DNA of 64,000 nucleotides, taken from contig JBBMOA010000021.1 in NCBI GenBank assembly GCA_037954235.1, positions 20,967,125 through 21,031,124 of the forward strand, given 5' to 3'. Origin of the DNA: Aulostomus chinensis (lineage: Eukaryota > Chordata > Actinopteri > Syngnathiformes > Aulostomidae). The position numbers were made by a program, and so were the translations under genes. The number at the start of each line of letters is the position of its first letter. The first letter of the stretch is position 1. The notes under the pieces are model-generated. The model was not told the origin of the DNA. It saw only the letters and a list, made by a program, of their open reading frames with translations, and made no database searches. This document shows positions 59,501-64,000 of this stretch, piece after piece.

Positions 59501-60560
59501 TCATCACATCTGGCCAATGATTAACAACAGAGAGCTGATGTCGCTGTGGAGGATTCGGTGACAGAAGAACAAGATCGGCGGCCAATTTGACAAAATCTGC
59601 TGGGGGTCAGGGTGTTGAAGTGCAGGGAACCTGGAGAGTTTGAGCAGGGCAAGAAAGTAAGAAGAAATGAAACCTTGATAAGAAAAAAAATGGAGGAATT
59701 TACAAGAATCTTCTGGTTTCCATTTGAAAAGGCAGCAGAGACGAGCCCCCCCACCCCCCCCGCCTGCTCGATGCTCCTGCAAACTTTGGAAATGTGACTG
59801 ATTTTGACGGTTATTCCCTTAAAACAGCACCGGCCGCACACAACACGGCTCACAAATGCACTGCACGAAGCAGCTCTCTTACCTGCATGTGCTCCGTTGA
59901 GCTGCTGCTCAGCTCGTCCCCCGACTCCGAGTCGTTGCGGAGCTTGCTGAGCGAATCTCCTGGCAGGTCGCTCGGCAGGGAGGCCTTATCGCTGTCAGGA
60001 CTTTTGCTGTCAGCGGTGCCATCCTTGAGAGGAGGCGAGTCAGCTCGCGTGCGTGGCAGAGTGGAATTGTTGGCGAGGTGATGATTGTTGTTGTTGTGAA
60101 GAAGCACCAGTTCAGCGACCACCTTGCAGTGAAGGGGACTCCCCATGTTCTGGTTAGCATCCTTGGGCAGAGCCGGCGGCGTCACGCGGTCTGAGGAGGG
60201 CGACGGCGTGGAGGAGGGTGACGGCCGACCAAAGCTGGACATCTCCAGCTGGGGCCTGTTGAGGTTCTCATTAGATGCCCTGCAGATATCCAGAACTGTG
60301 GGCTTGGCCCTCAATGTGGGCTTCTGGGGGGGCATCAGGGCCCGCCGCACCTCTCTGACGTACTGGGCCGGCACGTAGAAGGCCTTGGTGCCCTCCTCCT
60401 TCCTCACCTGCCACCAGTCCTCGTTGGTCTTCTTCACCAGTATGTAGCACTCTCCCTGCCGGATGGTCACGATTTTGTCTTTGGCCTTGTACTCATAGTC
60501 GTACTCCACCTCGATGTAGACCTGACCCGGGCTAATCGGAAGCCCCTCTCTGTCAGCCAT
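16254..60560 (-). CDS. arhgap12: ARHGAP12 orthologue: SH3-WW-WW-PH-RhoGAP Rho GTPase activating protein, 17 coding exons
   Basis: This entry spans the whole coding sequence, start ATG 60560-60558 to stop TAG 16256-16254. The product stimulates GTP hydrolysis on Rho-family GTPases (ARHGAP12 is described as a Rac1-directed GAP at adherens junctions and excitatory synapses). I joined 17 exons by splice sites and homology. Phases agree at every junction and give 844 residues against about 846 in human. Domains: SH3 about 12-73, WW1 266-296 (W269, W291, P294), WW2 about 362-391 (W365, W387, P390), PH about 460-571, RhoGAP about 649-840 with arginine finger R689 in the YRVSG motif. The linker with RSLERR and PIVLTKWRHST, the PH start LNVTKITENGKKVRKNW and the C-terminus ending SIFGR separate it from ARHGAP27, 15 and 9. 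Fish may carry a and b copies; I cannot say which this is. Fate and partners are inferred from the family. Confidence 0.97.
16429..17929 (-). other. arhgap12: Intron 17, with (CA)n near its acceptor and an AT-rich block
   Basis: 1,501 bp. On the plus strand a GT tract at 16469-16497 becomes (CA)n in the transcript, 40 nt before exon 18. A block at 16640-16870 is unique and AT-rich, with an octamer ATGCAAAT near 16855 and atattcatgg, so it may be a conserved element. The rest is unremarkable. Confidence 0.6.
17930..18035 (-). CDS. arhgap12: arhgap12 exon 17
   Basis: The acceptor is CCTTAG|AATG and the donor CACAG|GTGAGA, 106 nt, phase 1 to 2. It encodes residues about 752-786: CSDYKQRVNSIKDLIKKLP, then KPNHDTMQALFKHLH. 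This is the central RhoGAP helical segment. Confidence 0.96.
18171..18305 (-). CDS. arhgap12: arhgap12 exon 16
   Basis: The acceptor is CCATCAG|ATG and the donor ATCA|GTGAGT, 135 nt, phase 1 to 1. Residues about 707-751 include DLNDSKWEDIHVTTGALKMF, then FRELPEPLF, a RhoGAP core motif. The intron before it contains a (CCCTCC)n polypyrimidine run. Confidence 0.97.
18306..18740 (-). other. arhgap12: Intron 15, with a GC-rich 7-bp tandem repeat
   Basis: 435 bp. Around 18454-18479 the plus strand repeats gcggccc/gcggcc several times, a GC-rich possible quadruplex. Otherwise nothing recognised. Confidence 0.5.
18741..18818 (-). CDS. arhgap12: arhgap12 exon 15 (arginine finger)
   Basis: The acceptor is CTGCAG|GTCTC and the donor CACG|GTAGGA, 78 nt, phase 1 to 1. 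It encodes residues 681-706, GLSVDGLYRVSGNLAVIQKL. The arginine in YRVSG is residue 689, the catalytic finger of RhoGAPs, so GAP activity should be intact. Confidence 0.97.
18819..20089 (-). other. arhgap12: Intron 14, with a 15-bp perfect inverted repeat
   Basis: 1,271 bp. A 15-bp perfect inverted repeat (arms 19216-19230 and 19242-19256, loop 11 nt) lies inside. The 171- and 125-codon ORFs around 18889-19404 are on opposite strands and match nothing I know. Confidence 0.5.
20090..20188 (-). CDS. arhgap12: arhgap12 exon 14
   Basis: The acceptor is CCCCAG|ATCAG and the donor ACAG|GTAGAA, 99 nt, phase 1 to 1. Residues 648-680: DQVFGCSLTSLCQRENTSVP, then NFVKMCIDHVEN. It is the start of the RhoGAP fold. 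Confidence 0.97.
20283..20402 (-). CDS. arhgap12: arhgap12 exon 13
   Basis: The acceptor is CCCTCAG|TGATG and the donor AAAG|GTACCA, 120 nt, phase 1 to 1. Residues 608-647: VMKTSVSMDSSDQKKTRMKL, then KKFLTRRPTYQAVRDKGYIK. This basic linker precedes the RhoGAP domain and is conserved with mammals. Confidence 0.97.
20475..20577 (-). CDS. arhgap12: arhgap12 exon 12
   Basis: The acceptor is TGTCCAG|GCCTGG and the donor AGAG|GTGAGA, 103 nt, phase 0 to 1. Residues 574-607: AWESDEAIEEDMPESPGAEK, then QDKEKDQRDSKKNR. It is an acidic then basic low-complexity linker that matches the human EEEIPDSPG region. Intron 12 (20474-20403) is only 72 nt. Confidence 0.95.
20578..20926 (-). other. arhgap12: Intron 11
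   Basis: 349 bp with short gctagc-rich repeats near 20725-20810. Nothing else recognised. Confidence 0.5.
20927..21025 (-). CDS. arhgap12: arhgap12 exon 11
   Basis: The acceptor is CCCCAG|CTGAAG and the donor CACAC|GTGAGT, 99 nt, phase 0. Residues 541-573: LKTRQGTELLIQSEIDSVIN, then DWYRALTETINTH, the C-terminal strand and helix of the PH domain with its conserved Trp. Confidence 0.97.
21103..21207 (-). CDS. arhgap12: arhgap12 exon 10 (tandem NAGNAG acceptor)
   Basis: 105 nt, phase 0, donor TCGAG|GTACCG. Residues 506-540: KFGSNQSKPEFTVDLRGGSV, then EWASKDKSSKKHVIE, middle of the PH domain. The acceptor is CAGAAG, so splicing could begin at 21207 (adding Lys) or 21204. The human protein goes directly from STSW to FGSNQ, so the second site may be the usual one. 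Confidence 0.95.
21208..22312 (-). other. arhgap12: Intron 9
   Basis: 1,105 bp. It holds a (CA)n tract at 21894-21952 (plus strand; UG in the transcript). The rest is unremarkable. Confidence 0.6.
22313..22394 (-). CDS. arhgap12: arhgap12 exon 9
   Basis: The acceptor is ACGCAG|GAAG and the donor GCTGG|GTACGT, 82 nt, phase 2 to 0. With the last two bases of exon 8 it encodes RKNWTSSWTVLQGSSLLFAK and GQGASTSW, the PH domain strands following the exon 8 start. Confidence 0.97.
22592..22653 (-). CDS. arhgap12: arhgap12 exon 8 (start of PH domain)
   Basis: The acceptor is TCCACAG|CCCTC and the donor GTCAG|GTGAGT, 62 nt, phase 0 to 2. Residues 458-477: PSEKCGVLNVTKITENGKKV. A (TG)n tract lies 35 nt upstream of the acceptor in the transcript, which could affect inclusion. 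Skipping would shift the frame and remove the PH and RhoGAP domains. Confidence 0.97.
22689..22746. repeat. (CA)n microsatellite in intron 7, (UG)29 in the transcript
   Basis: A perfect CA tract on the plus strand. It lies 35 nt before the exon 8 acceptor on the transcript. Confidence 0.95.
22933..23007 (-). CDS. arhgap12: arhgap12 exon 7 (probable cassette exon)
   Basis: The acceptor is TTGCTAG|GAGAG and the donor is the unusual CGACC|GTTAGT, 75 nt, 25 codons, phase 0 at both ends. It encodes ESAPAPKQSPPDSDSCPSSP and KHPST, a Ser/Pro linker matching human ESPTASKPCFPEN to SSPKHQD. Symmetric phase and a weak donor suit optional inclusion, as I recall for the corresponding human exon. Confidence 0.92.
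23008..24489 (-). other. arhgap12: Intron 6, with a dispersed repeat fragment
   Basis: 1,482 bp. A copy of the dispersed fish repeat lies around 23955-24020 (gacgctcctctcctctctgg and actgctagttagcttcgctg). No other features recognised. Confidence 0.5.
24490..24612 (-). CDS. arhgap12: arhgap12 exon 6
   Basis: The acceptor is CTGCAG|TACAAC and the donor ACAAG|GTAGGT, 123 nt, phase 0. Residues 392-432: YNISPQSGEVPKSRSLERRQ, then QDPIVLTKWRHSTYVLDLND. The RSLERR and PIVLTKWRHST motifs are characteristic of ARHGAP12 and its relatives. Confidence 0.97.
24613..25581 (-). other. arhgap12: Intron 5
   Basis: 969 bp with a strong polypyrimidine tract before exon 6 (CCTCTCTTTCTCTGCAG). Nothing else recognised. 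Confidence 0.5.
25582..25662 (-). CDS. arhgap12: arhgap12 exon 5 (WW2)
   Basis: The acceptor is TTTGCAG|TGG and the donor CCAAG|GTGAGA, 81 nt, phase 0. It encodes residues 365-391, starting WIKHVDEQGRPYYYSADGSR and ending SEWELPK. Both Trp and the Pro three residues after the second Trp are present, so WW2 should bind proline motifs. Confidence 0.97.
25772..25912 (-). CDS. arhgap12: arhgap12 exon 4
   Basis: The acceptor is CTCCGCAG|CCGG and the donor GAGAAG|GTGCAG, 141 nt, phase 0. Residues 318-364: PASSEENCHSTHSSQSDSQY, then GSPPRGWSEELDEHGHTLYV and SEYTQEK. GSPPRGWSEELDE is conserved with human ARHGAP12. Confidence 0.96.
25913..27452 (-). other. arhgap12: Intron 3
   Basis: 1,540 bp. A dispersed-repeat-like stretch with gttagcttagcttc lies near 26860. 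No further features seen. Confidence 0.45.
27453..27725 (-). CDS. arhgap12: arhgap12 exon 3 (WW1)
   Basis: The acceptor is CTCCAG|ACAACC and the donor GTGAG|GTGAGG, 273 nt, 91 codons, phase 0 at both ends. Residues 227-317 hold DSPVYTNLQELKISQSSLPP (human SPVYANLQELKISQSALPP) and WW1 beginning LGDWETHKDLSGRHFYYNRA and ending TGERTWKPPR. It is the first exon downstream of the 32-kb intron, so any internal promoter transcript would splice into it in frame. Confidence 0.96.
28779..28885. repeat. Minisatellite with 20-bp unit in intron 2
   Basis: About five copies of agctggtctggctgaggcg-like units, with imperfect copies at the left edge. Confidence 0.85.
29620..29641. repeat. Short (CA)n
   Basis: Eleven CA units. 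Confidence 0.9.
30309..30422 (-). other. Candidate alternative first exon, about 29 codons
   Basis: From ATG 30397-30395, 29 codons reach donor CTCAAG|GTGAAG (exon end 30311 on the minus strand) in phase 0, matching the phase-0 start of exon 3. The peptide starts MRRSYKPLRGYGRAREDDDE and ends FVCSPGLK. Upstream a TGTGTGCAG could act as an acceptor, but in the wrong phase for exon 2. No TATA box is obvious. A chance match remains quite possible. Confidence 0.2.
30852..30879. repeat. (CA)n microsatellite
   Basis: Fourteen units. Confidence 0.9.
32497..32536. repeat. (CA)n microsatellite
   Basis: About 20 units, preceded by cgcgcgtgcg. Confidence 0.9.
35467..35670. repeat. (GT)n at 35467-35498 and (CA)n at 35650-35670
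   Basis: Two opposed dinucleotide tracts 150 bp apart, just before the 14-bp array. Confidence 0.9.
35779..36394. repeat. 44-copy minisatellite with exact 14-bp unit
   Basis: The unit is YCCTGATGSAGGAG. The array runs 616 bp, exactly 44 units with no length variation. Only two positions vary: C/T at position 1 and G/C at position 9. Because 14 is not a multiple of three and there are no stops on the minus strand, three minus frames stay open (233-255 codons) and read the same shuffled peptide, LLHQGSSIRAPPSG. These are not genes. Confidence 0.97.
36730..36805. promoter_or_regulatory. Candidate conserved noncoding element in intron 2
   Basis: Cagttaatgactaatcctg, then cagcgtgattggtcggagc and taattacagcagctcc: TAATCC (OTX/PITX-like), CCAAT-like and TAATTA cores close together. 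Composition-only call. Confidence 0.25.
39121..39158. repeat. (GT)n with GC tail
   Basis: A GT tract passing into gcgcgcg. Confidence 0.9.
39240..39370. promoter_or_regulatory. Candidate conserved noncoding element in intron 2
   Basis: Aatcagtcaacaatgaacc, cagattaaaaagccaataatc and gacggatgaattacacc. AT-rich with TAATCC, ATTACA and AACAAT (SOX-like) cores. Composition-only call. Confidence 0.3.
39689..39730. repeat. (GT)n-(GA)n compound microsatellite
   Basis: A GT run with one GC interruption passes into gagagaga. Confidence 0.9.
41794..42017 (-). promoter_or_regulatory. Candidate internal promoter and first exon, 42.0 kb
   Basis: On the minus strand a TATA-like TATTTAAGG (42017-42009) is followed, about 190 nt on, by ATG 41826-41824 with A at -3. 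It encodes MFSYLRSPHYI and then a strong donor ATC|GTGAGT (exon end 41794) in phase 0, compatible with exon 3. A minimal ATGTAG start-stop uORF lies at 41924-41919. The product would lack SH3. Each part could be chance. Confidence 0.25.
42057..42094. repeat. (GA)n microsatellite
   Basis: About 19 GA units, just upstream of the candidate promoter at 42.0 kb on the minus strand. Confidence 0.95.
42978..43080. mobile_element. MITE-like fragment with a perfect 21-bp hairpin
   Basis: Arms 42978-42998 and 43011-43031 are exact reverse complements with a 12-nt loop. Downstream sequence (catcgtgacacaggtatcac, then gaggtccttgccaatatcc) resembles a common fish dispersed repeat rich in cgatacgata and gaggtccttg text. 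I favour a degenerate repeat over a gene. Confidence 0.5.
45385..46140. repeat. Tandem array, unit about 66 bp, about 11 copies
   Basis: The unit runs gtgttagcatcagctagctc, aggtccaggctagttagctt, agcccaatggctggtagtgg, gtgggaa. Units differ by a few bases and some lose one base. It contains tagttagcttagcc, the reverse complement of the dispersed gctaagctaactagc core, so the array may have arisen from that element. Confidence 0.95.
46428..46890. repeat. Dispersed fish repeat fragments
   Basis: The core gctaagctaactagc is at 46428-46442, and gagacccttctgtcttccctg with ggagctccagacctcc is at 46817-46890. Matches the family at 4534 and 23955. Confidence 0.6.
47193..47207. repeat. Dispersed repeat core, 15-mer copy
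   Basis: An exact gctaagctaactagc match to 6564 and 46428. The flank does not extend the match far. Confidence 0.6.
50325..50380. repeat. (CA)n microsatellite
   Basis: 28 CA units. Confidence 0.95.
50953..51006. repeat. (GT)n microsatellite
   Basis: 27 GT units. Confidence 0.95.
52700..53230. promoter_or_regulatory. Candidate conserved noncoding block in intron 2
   Basis: Repeat-free AT-rich text: agcgattgattaacagctc, ggcatgtaattaacagcag, ttgtaatcgtttctaattt, cttaatcatattactgcag and ggttagataaaacaagatg (GATA-like). The longest enhancer-like stretch in intron 2. Composition-only call. Confidence 0.3.
53938..54091 (-). promoter_or_regulatory. Candidate internal promoter and first exon, 54.1 kb
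   Basis: On the minus strand the TATA-like TATTTAAT (54091-54084) is followed about 30 nt on by a pyrimidine-rich start region. Then come a minimal ATGTAG uORF (53977-53972) and ATG 53952 with A at -3, encoding MYPEK before a strong donor GAGAAG|GTAAGA (exon end 53938) in phase 0. Splicing to exon 3 would give an SH3-less protein. Plausible but unproven. Confidence 0.3.
56061..56103. repeat. (GT)n microsatellite
   Basis: About 21 units. Confidence 0.9.
56501..56552. repeat. (CA)n microsatellite
   Basis: 26 units. Confidence 0.95.
58572..58631 (-). other. Candidate Gly-rich cassette exon in intron 2
   Basis: On the minus strand an acceptor CTTTTGTCAG is followed by 60 nt (20 codons, ATVMLAGRGGGRGASAATRQ) and a strong donor AGGCAG|GTGAGA. 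The exon is symmetric (phase 0 at both ends) and lies 1.25 kb past exon 2, so it could be inserted between exons 2 and 3 without changing the frame. Not seen in mammalian ARHGAP12 that I recall. Confidence 0.25.
59883..60560 (-). CDS. arhgap12: arhgap12 exon 2, coding part (SH3 domain)
   Basis: 226 codons starting MADREGLPISPGQVYIEVEY with Met in good context (GTCATGG). Residues about 12-73 form the SH3 fold: VEYDYEYKAKDKIVTIRQGE, YILVKKTNEDWWQV and KAFYVPAQYVREV. The rest is Ser/Pro/Asn-rich and contains NLNRPQLEMSSFGRPS and DSESGDELSSSSTE, both conserved in human ARHGAP12. An Asn/His run (HNNNNHHLANN) is present. The donor is CATGCAG|GTAAGA, phase 0. Confidence 0.97.
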
Positions 60561-60651
60561 GACTACCGGAACAAGCTCTTGAACTCTGACCTCAGCCGCT
60601 CAGCAACCCAGACCGGGGGGGCTCTTCATGTCTGGCCAGGGAACCGCGGAG
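60561..60651 (-). other. arhgap12: 5' UTR part of exon 2, with a 9-codon uORF
   Basis: The acceptor is CTCCTGCAG|CTCC at 60651. The leader contains an ATG at 60629 that opens a short frame (MKSPPGLGC) closed by TGA at 60600, upstream of the main ATG at 60560. It may reduce initiation at the main start. Confidence 0.75.
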
Positions 60652-63519
60652 CTGCAGGAGGTAACACACAGAGCTAAATGTCGACTTTTACAACACAAAA
60701 CCTTTAGCAAGCTCAGACACATGAACACACACACCAACCAAACCACGCAAACATGCTCGGGCTCCTCTTGGCCCGAGCCCCCAGCCTGTCACACCCCAGC
60801 GTTTGACTCACCCACTCACCGCAACCACAACGTGCTATTGCTGTAACACACTGACAGTAACCTCCCAACAGACATTCTCTATAGGCCCTCCGAGCAGAGA
60901 ACCCCAGGGGGCAAACGCTTGATCATAGGAAACCACATCAGTCACCAGTGATCGCTCTGGTAAGAGACACGCCGGCGGTAACCTGAGCAGCCCTGCAGGA
61001 CCATAGGTGATGACAACATGAGCCGCACGCTGATCCTGCATGCGATCCGTGACTACAATGACTCGCTACAGCTTGAATTCCATCGAAGACCGCATCCAAA
61101 AATACGAGTGCTGTAGTTTCATGAGGCCACGCCGTGCAGCTCATTAACAAAGGTCACGGTGAGCCTTCCCAGAGCCGTGGCGTGTGGCTCAGGTGGGCCT
61201 GACGTCCCAGGACCGGGCCCGTCATTGGTCCGTCTGTCACAGACTCTCCTTTTGTCAGTTAACCCAGATAAACACAGGGCGCCCCTCCCACAGCCGTGGA
61301 GCTGCTCCGCGCTGCAGCTCCGCTCAGATCAAATTCTCCTTCTTCCTCCCTAAAATAGCAGCAGCCGTGGACTGACATCCTGGAAGTGTAGGCGGTAAAA
61401 GCAGGTGCTTTCAGTGAGGCGTGAGAACCAGCTGAGGACGCTATGAGGGGCCGGCGCTTCTGTAAAGGAATACGCCAGGCTCAGACCGGCGACAGCAGCG
61501 GCACGCCCAGAATAGATGGAGAGCCCGACAGAGAGAGACGGGCTACAAGCTCATAATGGACCCTAAGTGTTGTCGGTTTTATCTGAGTCAACACCCACAG
61601 ACGCTCGAAGGAACGGGCCGAGCTGCTGGAGGACACCCCGGCCCGGCCCAGCCTGGTCGGGAGGTTCCAGCCGTGACCTCAGCACACACATGTTCAAACT
61701 TTTATGACTAACTATCAAGGAACAACATGTTGGAACACACAGTTTAGTGTGTCAGTGATCATACAACCCTGGTGTAAGCCCCTCCCTCCACGGAACCAGA
61801 GTCCGACGCAGGGGTGGCCGGGTCCACAAGAGCAAAGTGAGACTATAACTAGTTGACCAGCCACTTCATGTCTGATGGAGATTCATGCTCCCAGACAGAC
61901 GAGGGCAGGAACGAGCTGATCCACAAGGCCGCCGAGTCAGAACCGGGCCTGAACCACAAGGCCGCCGAGTCAGAACCGGGCCTGAACCACCAGTTGCCAG
62001 TCTTGTTGATGCAGCCGAACGTTTGATCAAATGTCAACTGTTATCCTGACTGATTTATGATGCGATTCAGGCCCGGTACCAGGGTGGCCCGGTACCAGGG
62101 TGGCCTGGAGACGGCACCATCCTACTGGAGGTGGTGTTTTGACACATCAGCTCTGTAAACTGCAGGGATTCATGTCCAAGAGGAAGCTGCGTTTAATGAC
62201 TTGAACTAAACTCGCACGCTGGTCAGTTTCTTGCTGCTGCTAACGAGGCGCCATTGAAATCTGAAGTCAAATGATTTCAACAGTCACATGGGATCAGCTG
62301 GCTGATGATGACATCAGCGGCGTCGACAGGGATCCACAGATGGGAGCAGTTCTGAGCTCCTCTCTGTCTCAACCTGGAGCTCTGCAGGTGAGTCTTACTA
62401 TTCTACTCAAATGGAGACCTGTCAATGTGAGGTGTGGCGTCTGTTCAGGTCTTAGAGCCCAGAGTGAGACTGAAAGATCACACCAGGTCCCGGGCCCTGC
62501 CGCCTGGCTGGGACCACCCCCCCCCCCCCCGGAACAGGGTCCTGTTGTTTTACGTGGTTGGGGTCTGTCCTGATGAGGTGGTCTTCACCAACTCCGACCT
62601 CACGTCTTCCTGGAGGATGTTTTCATCCCCATCGTGGGTTCAGGATGGTTCTGGAGGAAGACTGGATTCACCTTCATCAGCGCACAGAAGAGACCAGGAC
62701 CAACACAAGTCTGGACAGATGTGTTCCCTGATAGAGAACCTTTGAGGCCTCCACATGACTGCTAACACGCCTGCTGTGCCTGGGAGACAGACACACACAG
62801 GTGTGAGGTGGAACGGTGGCGCAGGGGACCAGGTCCAGGTCCAGGACCGGGACCAAGTCCAAGACCAGTACCGGGAACGGAACCGAAACCTGAGCTTTGT
62901 CAGCAGCAGCCAGCGCTCGGGGATCGGAATGTCTTGGACCCGCTCATGTGAACCAGACGCGGCCGCCGCGTCTCCCTCCTCCGTGCGGATGGACGCGTTC
63001 CTCCGGAGCCGCAGCAACACAACACAAAGGAGGACAACAAGCCGCTCAGGTCGCGCTGTGCCACCGTTAACGCCTGGGCGGGGATGATGGGGGGGGGGGG
63101 GGCACGGGTTGGGGGCAGGGTCTCCGAGCCCCACGAGGACCGCCGGACAACAACAGCACAAAGGAGGCGCTTCACCCGAGCAGCGCCGCGGACGCCCGGC
63201 GGCGAGGGAAGCGTCCGCCGGGGAGGAAGCGTCCGCCGGGGAGGAAGCGTCCGCCGAGGAGGCCGCCCCCCCCCCGACGGGACCCCGCGATCGCCTCCAG
63301 TCTGTGGGCGCGTGCCACTCAGACTCATGCCATCACGTGAAAGCTTCACACACACACCCCCCCGAGAAATTTAAACCGCCAAAACACACCGTCGCTCCCC
63401 CAGTGAGGGGGCTTTGCGACCGACTTCGCGGTTGACTCATGCCCCGCAGGTCGCCCCGGACCCTCGGAGCGGTGCACGCGCGTAGCAACAATTGACCCCC
63501 CACCCGCCGCCCCCCTCAC
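60652..63519 (-). other. arhgap12: Intron 1
   Basis: 2,868 bp. A 36-bp tandem duplication (phrase ccacaaggccgccgagtcag) lies at about 61918-61990. A 16-bp duplication (gcccggtaccagggtg) lies near 62072-62103. A cca/ggacc-rich low-complexity run sits near 62821-62885. The 3'-most ~0.6 kb (62.9-63.5) is CpG-rich and belongs to the promoter island. Confidence 0.7.
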
Positions 63520-63720
63520 CTGCAGCTCTCCTGGGGTCCTCCGTCCTCCCGCGGTCCTCGGCGGCTGCTCGTCCTTCCTATTTCAGCGTCAGCTGCTCGG
63601 ACTGAGCCCGCTGCAGACCTCCTGCCTCTCCGCGCGTTCGCAATCCCCCGCCTCGCCGCGCGCAACCAAGCGCGTCACAGCAGCAGTGGTCACATCCGGT
63701 CACGACTTTCAAAATAAAAC
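62900..63720 (-). promoter_or_regulatory. arhgap12: CpG-rich promoter region of arhgap12
   Basis: CpG-dense, TATA-less. Minus-strand motifs near the likely start are CCGGATG (ETS-like, near 63697), TGACGC and GGTTGCGCGC. An 18-bp unit (gaagcgtccgccggggag) occurs three times at 63207-63260, downstream in the intron. Homopolymer G runs at 63089-63100 may be sequencing-prone. Confidence 0.7.
63520..63660 (-). other. arhgap12: Noncoding exon 1 of arhgap12 (start estimated)
   Basis: A strong donor CTGCAG|GTGAGG (exon end 63520) follows a GC-rich leader with no ATG. The 5' boundary is not defined by the sequence and is placed within the island. Confidence 0.55.
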
Positions 63721-64000
63721 GTGTGCTGACCGAACCCTGTGTCTCCCCTTTATTCGAAGAAGTGTGAAATATCTTATTAATTTTTGGACAATTTCATCGT
63801 TGACGTAAAACTTTGAGTATTCAGGAGAACTTTGATGAATGTTCTACTGACTGCCAGGTCAGGAACACCAAGGTGCTGCTTATAGTTAAGAAGTAGTAGT
63901 TGGGATCAACAGTTCTCAAGGGTCCAACACTTCTGCCACATCAGCATAAAAACCTGCTCTTCAACAGAACAGATCCAGGCTCTGGGTGGGCGGTCGTCTG
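63721..64000. other. Upstream flank, nothing recognised
   Basis: Composition drops to AT-rich right after the island. No exon of another gene seen. Confidence 0.4.

Larger units (their letters stand above)
27726..59882 (-). other. arhgap12: Intron 2 (32 kb), the largest intron
   Basis: It separates the SH3 exon from the rest of the protein. It holds tandem arrays, microsatellites, dispersed repeats, possible enhancers and candidate alternative exons, all listed separately. Between these I saw only unique, non-coding-looking sequence. The many 60-140 codon ORFs here have no recognisable domains. Confidence 0.85.

Noticed and set aside
62640..63435. Long ORFs across the promoter island
   Set aside because: High-GC DNA lacks stops by composition; no domain, and the arhgap12 leader and promoter explain the region.
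1..64000. tRNA, rRNA, CRISPR, prophage or operon-type features
   Set aside because: None seen; the genome type is vertebrate.

Overview
This is vertebrate nuclear DNA, almost certainly from a teleost fish. The evidence is one multi-exon gene with GT-AG introns, a CpG-rich promoter, very dense (CA)n/(GT)n microsatellites, and several dispersed repeats typical of fish genomes: a (TGGA)n-tailed element, a fish LINE 3' end, and a 'gctaagctaactagc' family. No bacterial, viral or CRISPR-like features were seen. I cannot name the species.

The window is dominated by one complete gene on the minus strand, an orthologue of ARHGAP12 (Rho GTPase activating protein 12). It has one noncoding and 17 coding exons, which join with consistent phases into an 844-residue protein (human ARHGAP12 is about 846). 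The domain order is SH3 (exon 2), WW1 (exon 3), WW2 (exons 4-5), a basic linker (exon 6), a short Ser/Pro exon (exon 7), PH (exons 8-11), a second linker (exons 12-13) and RhoGAP with its arginine finger (exons 14-18). Transcription starts in the CpG-rich block near 63.5-63.7 kb. The coding sequence runs from 60560 to a TAG at 16254. The 3' UTR ends near 15.0 kb at an AATAAA that is followed by a GU-rich microsatellite.

Layout by coordinate: 1-14.99 kb is the 3' flank, with transposon remnants, microsatellites, a hexamer minisatellite (5.1-5.8 kb) and several AT-rich blocks that look like conserved noncoding elements (10-14.7 kb). In mammals ZEB1 lies beyond the 3' end of ARHGAP12, so these could be long-range elements. 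15.0-27.7 kb holds the 3' UTR and exons 18 to 3, tightly packed. 27.7-59.9 kb is the 32-kb intron 2, with a 44-copy 14-bp minisatellite, a 66-bp tandem array, a perfect 21-bp hairpin, possible enhancer-like blocks and several candidate alternative first or cassette exons. 59.9-60.65 kb is exon 2, and 60.65-64 kb is intron 1, the promoter and the upstream flank.

The other long open frames in the window are by-products of simple repeats or unsupported chance ORFs. I found no second protein-coding gene and no tRNA or rRNA. The most useful leads are possible alternative promoters or exons inside intron 2, a (UG)n tract 35 nt upstream of exon 8, a NAGNAG acceptor at exon 10, and the structured tandem arrays. 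No evident new molecular system is present.
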